NCBI GenBank assembly: GCA_001598975.1
Contig: BBXU01001346.1
Location: 25,513-89,512 of the forward strand
Length of the DNA: 64,000 nucleotides
From: Parachlorella kessleri
Lineage: Eukaryota; Chlorophyta; Trebouxiophyceae; Chlorellales; Chlorellaceae
Reading direction: 5' to 3'
Shown here: positions 59,012 through 64,000 of the stretch, piece after piece
Numbering within the stretch: position 1 is the stretch's first letter
How the letters are laid out: each line of letters begins with the position of its first letter
Notes under the pieces: generated by a model
What the model was told of the DNA's origin: nothing
What the model saw: only the letters and a program-made list of their open reading frames with translations
Database searches by the model: none
Position numbers and translations under genes: made by a program

Positions 59012-60454
59012 GGAAACACTTGACCACCATACATTCTGTGATGGGGCTCGCCTGGCAAATGGGCGGAAAGGCGGTCTGCCTAGCAGCCTACTGGCTGCGG
59101 CCATGTGAGCAGAGGTGCTGCGGCCTGGCAGACTTGATGTAGTGGTCCGTTGCGACTGTGGGAGATGGAGGTCTGTTGCACCTGCGGGGCTGGGTGTATG
59201 GCTAAAGGAGGGGAATGGCTGGGCGGCAGACTAATTGTGCGCCTTGTAGTAGCGGTCATGATCCGGAGACTTTTGTGATGGAGACTGATACGGGTGGGTC
59301 TGAGTGAGACATTACACTGATACTAGGTCTGGTTGACAGGCAGCCGAGCTTTGACGGCTATGCATCCAGCGTCCTGCGGAGGACTGTGAGTGTTTCATGA
59401 AAACCTGTGTTGGCGAATGACCCGGGGCAACCTTTTCGATGTGTGGCTGCATCGATGTGTGGCGGCCAACCCTGGTGAGCTGGGAATTGCAAGTCGGCGT
59501 CAGGTTCTGCAGTACAGACTGTTTGCCCGAGCGGCTGCAAGGCGGCGGTGTGCATGTACAGTCTTTCTGTGCACGGTGGGTGTTCGCGAGTGGCTTGGCG
59601 TTGGGAAGTCATTAGGGCTGTTGGCTGATGTTGTGAAGAGGCCCTGCTCGTGGCTTCTTTGGAATATCTCTGGCTCTCGCCAGGCCAGCGCGGGTGCAAG
59701 TAAGAGAAGACGCGCTTTACGCTATCAACTTAATAAAGCGTGATGGATATCTCCTGCTTGTGTGGTGGAACTTTAGTCGCCTCCTCCCTTGTCAAAGTAT
59801 GCGTTGAAGGAAAAGTTCCAGCTCCAAGACTGTATGGTTATGGCACGACTACACCCCGCCCAAGTCAGCCTGCAACCCTGCATGCCGCCCTCTGATCTGA
59901 ATAACCCCACTTGTGCCCAACGATTGGTTCACTACTTGGGCAAGCCCCTAGGGTCTGCCACATGCTTTGGCAAGTCACGGGAGAGAGAGTGTTAGACAAG
60001 CAGACACTAAGCTGCGATGGTCCAGTACTGAAAAGCAAGTCACACACCATGTGTCCGTATTACCTTGATGCATGGCAGGCATATCACCTCAGGGCAGCGA
60101 CACCAAACACGGCTGACACCGCCGCTCATAACAATGCCACACCCATGCCGTTGCTACATTGCACCCCTGACAGTGACACCTTCTTAACTGTCCCCCAAAC
60201 TCAATGCCTACAGTGTCACACCCCTAACAGAGCCATACTTATGCAGGTTCTTGGAAGAACAGCTAGGCTCAGTCAAACTGACAGCCGGCCGCCATTCCAA
60301 AGGCGGCAGCAGCATGCATCGCACCCTGAGGCAGGGCTTGGCAGGGCGCAATGCCAGGTATTGCTTGAGCAATCTCATACCAACCCTCCGCCCTAAAAGA
60401 CATAGTGAAAATCAAAGCAACACAGGAGGTCCCTTTTGTGTGCAAGGCGCAGCC
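59012..60454. other. intergenic region, coiled-coil gene / PDCD2
   Basis: 1.44 kb. A 117-codon open frame (59390..59743) is Arg/Cys/Trp-rich and not protein-like. I see no RNA gene, repeat or conserved exon. The PDCD2 gene promoter should be in the right half. Confidence 0.5.
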
Positions 60455-63433
60455 ATGGAGAGCGATGAAGAATGCGAGCATGGCGAGTGGAATCTGGGGT
60501 TCGTGGAGCCTCCACGCAGACCGACGGATGTGCTGCGCCACCGGTTCCCCAGCAAAGTTGGGGGTCGCCCAGCATGGCTGAACCCCTTGCACCTGCCCAC
60601 AGCGGAGCAACTGGCGTGCAGAGCCACGGGAAAGCAGCTGCAGTTCCTGCTCCAGGTCTGGTGATGGTCTTATGTGTTGCCAAGAGGCGCAGGGAGGCAG
60701 CCAGCCATGCACACAAACCGCAAGCAGTCGAAGAGCGCCAAGCAGGGGCAGTTGGGAGCTGCTGTAGATTTCAAACACTTGTTCGTATGGCAAAGCTTGT
60801 CATTCCTATGAACTGGCTCTGCTGCCTGGGTACTGTAGGTGTATGCACCTGTGGATGCCAACCCAGCGGCATTCCACCGCGCAGTGTTCGTCTTCGTCTC
60901 TCCGCAGGTCTGTATCACAGGCTTGCAGTGCAAACAATACACTGCTTTGGATGCAGTGTTCCGCCTGCTTATCGGCTGCTTGTCGTGTGGCAAGAGCATG
61001 GCATAAGTGTTGTGCTATTGTGCGCTTGTACAGGGTGGGGTGGCCTTTCCTGCCTCTGCACCCTAAGCTAGCACTAGCATGCTTAACGCTTCCCCTGCAG
61101 CTTACCTTCAGTAGAACCACTGGGATGCGGTGCAGGGTGACAAGCTGTCAGAGCCGGGGGCGGTGCGTGCCTATCGGTGCCAGCTGCCACGGCACAACCC
61201 CTTCTATCCCTCCGAGCCGCCCACGGCAGCGGACGTGCGGCCCCCACCCCTGAGCGATAGCGACATGGCGGCAGCCCTGGCTCGTGACCCCTGGAGGGTG
61301 GCGGAGCATGAGCAGCAGCAGGGTCCCCAGCGCCAGCGGCAAAAAGGCAAGCAGGAAGGGCAGCAGCAAGAAGCGCAACAGCGGCAGCAGCAGCCGCCGC
61401 CGCAGCAGCAGGCGGGGGAGGCAGCGGCGGTGCCAGACAGCAGCAGCTGTAGCGGTGATAGCGGAGGTGTGTGTGCGGATTGATGGTGCAGGAATTGGCC
61501 AGCACAGGTATTATTGCAGCACATGGTATATTGGCAGGGGCTGGTCTCAGCCCATCCCGTGCCAGCGGTGTGTAGGGCCTGATGGCTGGCAGTCTATACC
61601 CACCTGGGCCTCCCACTGGGCCGTTGTCTCCTGAAGTCGAGCTTGCCCCCCATCCGGTGCCGAGTGGGCCATACTCAAACCCAACTCTGCTCTGTTGGTG
61701 CTGCGTTGCGCAGGGTCAGCGCCGGAGGTCAGCGACGCACAGGGAGGGGGGCAGGGGGGTGCGCTGGCTACTCCGCGGCTGCTGCCGGAGCTGGAGCTGA
61801 TTGTGGAGCCGGAGGGGGAGGACGAGGGGGGCCCGGGGGAGGACAAGCTGAGGGAGCTGGTCCAGCAGTACAAGCTGCGTACAGCGGAGGTGAGGGGGGA
61901 GCGGCGGCTGCCTGCCGGCTGGAGCGCTTCCTCTGCTGGGGCTGTGTCCAGTGGGTTCATTGTGCGGCGGGGTTATTGGTGGGTGCTTGCAGCCAGTTGG
62001 ACAGGTTTGATGTCCCATCCCGCAGCCGCTTTGCTCCATTCCTGCTCGCTTGGCTGTACTGGTATCGCAGTATCCTCTGCTGGAGGTTGACTCTGCTGGC
62101 AGGAGTTACGTCCTGTGTAGCCCACTCCTCACCTTGTGCTTTACCGCAGGAGGGTGAGTATACCGAGGAGGAGCTTCCCAGCGAGGTGGTCGACACAGTG
62201 GAGGCGCACCTGGGTGAGGACCAGCGGCACTTTGCGGCCTTCTCTGCTCGGGTGCGTACCACCTCCCCCCCCGTGGGCTTCCCGCTTGTGCAAGGTTCAA
62301 GGAGCATGGTCTGACCTCTGTGACTCCTTGGGTGCGTAATGTAGCAGCCTGCACGGGTATGAAGGTTTACCTGCTTCACAGTGGCAGCGCGACTGAAGGC
62401 ACACGCTAGTGCAGGGTGGGGAGCTGGGCTGGGCTGGAGGGGCAATGTGGGCTGCCCCCAGGGCGGGCCATATAGTGGGACAAGGTCAAAACTCCTGCTA
62501 GCCGGGGCTCCAAGGCCTTTGCGCCCGGCTTTGACAGAGCCACCTGCATTGTTATATTGTGCGCCTAGGCCCCCCACCCGTGAAGACGGTCTAAACCACC
62601 AGGCAGGCCTCTTACACTCGCGACTCAGCCTGGTGCCTGATTATGCTGAACCGCCCTGCCTCTTCTCTCGTGTGTTGTGCTGCAGGTGGGGCGGGAGCCT
62701 TCCCAATGCTTGCGGTACTGCTTTGAGCCAGGCGCGTCACCCCTGTGGCCCAGCCTGAAGAGGGTGCCGGGCCCGGGGGACGTCCCGCCCTGCGAGCGCT
62801 GCGGGGCGGAGCGGCGGTTCGAGTTCCAGGTGCGGCCTGGGGGCCAGGATGTGCTGTTTGTCAGGAGGTTTGGGTGTGTTGTTGCCAGGAGCTGCTGAGA
62901 GGTTCTGGCGATGGTCGGGGCGCGTGGGGGTGCGTGGTGTGTATGTGTCGTCACCGGCTTGCACGGTTTGCACGGTTGCGTAACGGCCCGGCAAGGATGG
63001 AAGGGGGTCGTGGGATTTCTTGGGGGGGGGGGGGGAGGGGTGTTCCAAGTGATGCAGTGTTGGCGGGGAAGCCTGGGGTCTTGGGAGGCATTGGAAGTCG
63101 GCTTGCGGCCTGCAAGCCAGCCACACTTGTGCCCAACTCCCCGACCGGTGTTATGACCTGCACACACTGTCTGCTTGGCGCACCTTCACCCCCAGAGCCC
63201 TGGCGGCCATGCTCCTGTTGACTTTTGCTCTCCTGTCCGTGTCTGTCCAGGTCATGCCCCAGCTGCTCAACTACCTGGACCAGGACCCCAGCGACCCGGC
63301 TTCGCTAGACTGGGGCATGATTGCCGTGTACAGCTGCTCCGCAAGCTGCGGGGGCGCGCTGGAGGGGGGGGAGGCCTTGAGCGAGGAGGGGTCGGCTTAC
63401 CAGGAGGAGTTTGTGTGGGTGCAGCCCAGCTGA
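60455..63433 (+). CDS. PDCD2 / Tsr4 family protein without MYND finger
   Basis: Seven exons: 60455..60655, 60839..60907, 61136..61466, 61714..61889, 62150..62251, 62686..62829, 63251..63433; 401 residues. PDCD2 family proteins act as chaperones of ribosomal protein uS5 (Rps2) in 40S subunit assembly. N-terminal motif: LGFVEPPRRPTDVLRHRFPS and KVGGRPAWLNPLHLP, then LQFLLQVYAPVDANPAAFHR and RCQLPRHNPFYPSEPP. The C-terminal PDCD2 domain is clear: CLRYCFEPGASPLWPS, PPCERCGAERRFEFQVMPQL, SLDWGMIAVYSCSASC and EEFVWVQPS. Where animal PDCD2 has a MYND zinc finger there is instead a Gln-rich stretch (exon 3), as in MYND-less relatives. The early Cys pairs of PDCD2 are also reduced (ACRATGKQL). Start is the Met of MESDEECEHGEW. 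Confidence 0.93.
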
Positions 63434-63752
63434 CGCTGCTTGGGTAGTTGCCCTTCCACATCTAATGCTACGATTCCACCACTGCTGGAGCGAATGTGTT
63501 CTAGTTACCGGATTGCTGCTTAGCTCAGTTGCAAGGACACCCCCCCCCCCCCTGCAGTTCAGGAGCCCCAAGGAGCAATAGGTACCCCTCGTGCAGCCCA
63601 CACCGTGCTTCCCAGAGATCAATACCAAGGCTTCCGCCCTCTGTTTTGGCCCTGTAGCAGTCCCAGCTTCATAACTGGTCCATGGCTTGAGCTAGTGTTG
63701 GGGAGAGGTGCCTACAACTCAGACACTCTGGCCAGGCCATACCTTGCCTGTA
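63434..63752. other. 3' flank of PDCD2
   Basis: 319 bases of 3' UTR with a run of about 13 C at 63541 and a candidate TGTAA at 63749..63753, 316 bases after the stop and directly abutting the palindrome array. Confidence 0.5.
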
Positions 63753-63753
63753 A
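63749..63753 (+). promoter_or_regulatory. candidate TGTAA polyadenylation signal of PDCD2
   Basis: TGTAA 316 bases after the stop codon. Its last A is the first base of the palindrome array. Confidence 0.45.
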
Positions 63754-64000
63754 ATAGGTCGCCTGACCTATTGATAGGTCCTGCAACCTATTCGAACAGG
63801 TCGCGTCACCTATTGATTGGTCCTGCCACCAGTTGTTCCAATAGGTCGCCCGACCTATTAATAGGTCCTGCAACCTATTCGAATAGGTCGCGTCACCTAT
63901 TAATTGGTCGTGCCACCAATTGCAATAGGTCGCCCGACCTATTAAGAGGTCCTGCCACCCAATCGAATAGGTCGCGTCACCTATTTAAACGGTCCTGCCA
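63753..64000. repeat. tandem array of ~21-bp palindromes in an ~85-bp higher-order repeat
   Basis: The higher-order unit starts at 63753, 63840 and 63924 (87 and 84 bases apart). Each is made of four ~21-base subunits, every one a short inverted repeat of the form ATAGGT-(5-6 nt)-ACCTAT. The first subunit is AATAGGTC-GCCT-GACCTATT. One subunit per unit is ATTGGT/ACCAAT instead, still complementary. The array runs off the right edge, so its full length is unknown. Confidence 0.92.

Noticed and set aside
59390..59743. 117-codon plus-strand open frame as a small gene
   Set aside because: Composition is rich in Arg, Cys and Trp with no domain, and there is no splice or conservation evidence in the sequence.
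63753..64000. CRISPR array
   Set aside because: The repeats are contiguous palindromes without unique spacers, and the genome is eukaryotic.

Overview
This is nuclear DNA of a eukaryote, almost certainly a chlorophyte green alga. Genes are dense and cut into many short exons with GT..AG introns (often ending TGCAG). Candidate TGTAA 3'-end signals, typical of green algae, follow several genes. The proteins include plastid-type (ribosomal L11, DUF1499), plant-type (class II formin with a PTEN-like domain, type I metacaspase, USP proteins) and general eukaryotic ones (LSm5, CWC25, PDCD2, CHCHD2-like, mitochondrial ATP synthase epsilon). An order such as Sphaeropleales would fit the moderate GC and intron density, but that is inference only.

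Layout, left to right. (-) DUF1499 plastid-targeted protein, running off the left edge (<1..1292). (+) Formin, 21 exons (1701..9900). (-) Type II membrane glycosyltransferase-like protein (11170..14684). (+) Plastid ribosomal protein L11 (15524..17238). (-) METTL4-like MT-A70 methyltransferase (17681..20385). (-) Splicing factor CWC25 (21084..25489). (+) Unrecognised multi-pass secretory-pathway protein with a His-rich segment (26192..31255). (+) LSm5 (32152..32580). (-) CHCHD2-like twin-CX9C protein (33907..35454). (+) Mitochondrial ATP synthase epsilon (35777..36442). (-) Two tandem universal stress proteins (37963..39975 and 40594..43296). (+) Type I metacaspase (43779..48896). (+) Unrecognised probable organelle-targeted protein (49757..51659). 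(+) 640-residue coiled-coil protein (52700..59011). (+) PDCD2-family protein (60455..63433). The right edge is a tandem array of short palindromes (63753..64000).

Exon models were built by hand by joining splice sites so that reading frame and phase agree across every junction; every complete model gives a CDS divisible by three. Several neighbours are head to head over short spacers: DUF1499/formin, glycosyltransferase/L11, CWC25/unknown membrane protein, CHCHD2/ATP epsilon and USP/metacaspase. The CHCHD2/ATP epsilon pair joins two mitochondrial genes. The genes otherwise have unrelated jobs; no operon-like system or gene cluster is seen.

The least ordinary features are: a formin whose phosphatase-like domain has lost its catalytic residues; a 269-bp MITE with 24-bp inverted repeats and TA target-site copies in a USP intron; decayed partial copies of neighbouring exons in introns of two genes; GC-AG introns; a membrane protein I cannot assign; and the palindrome array at the right edge.
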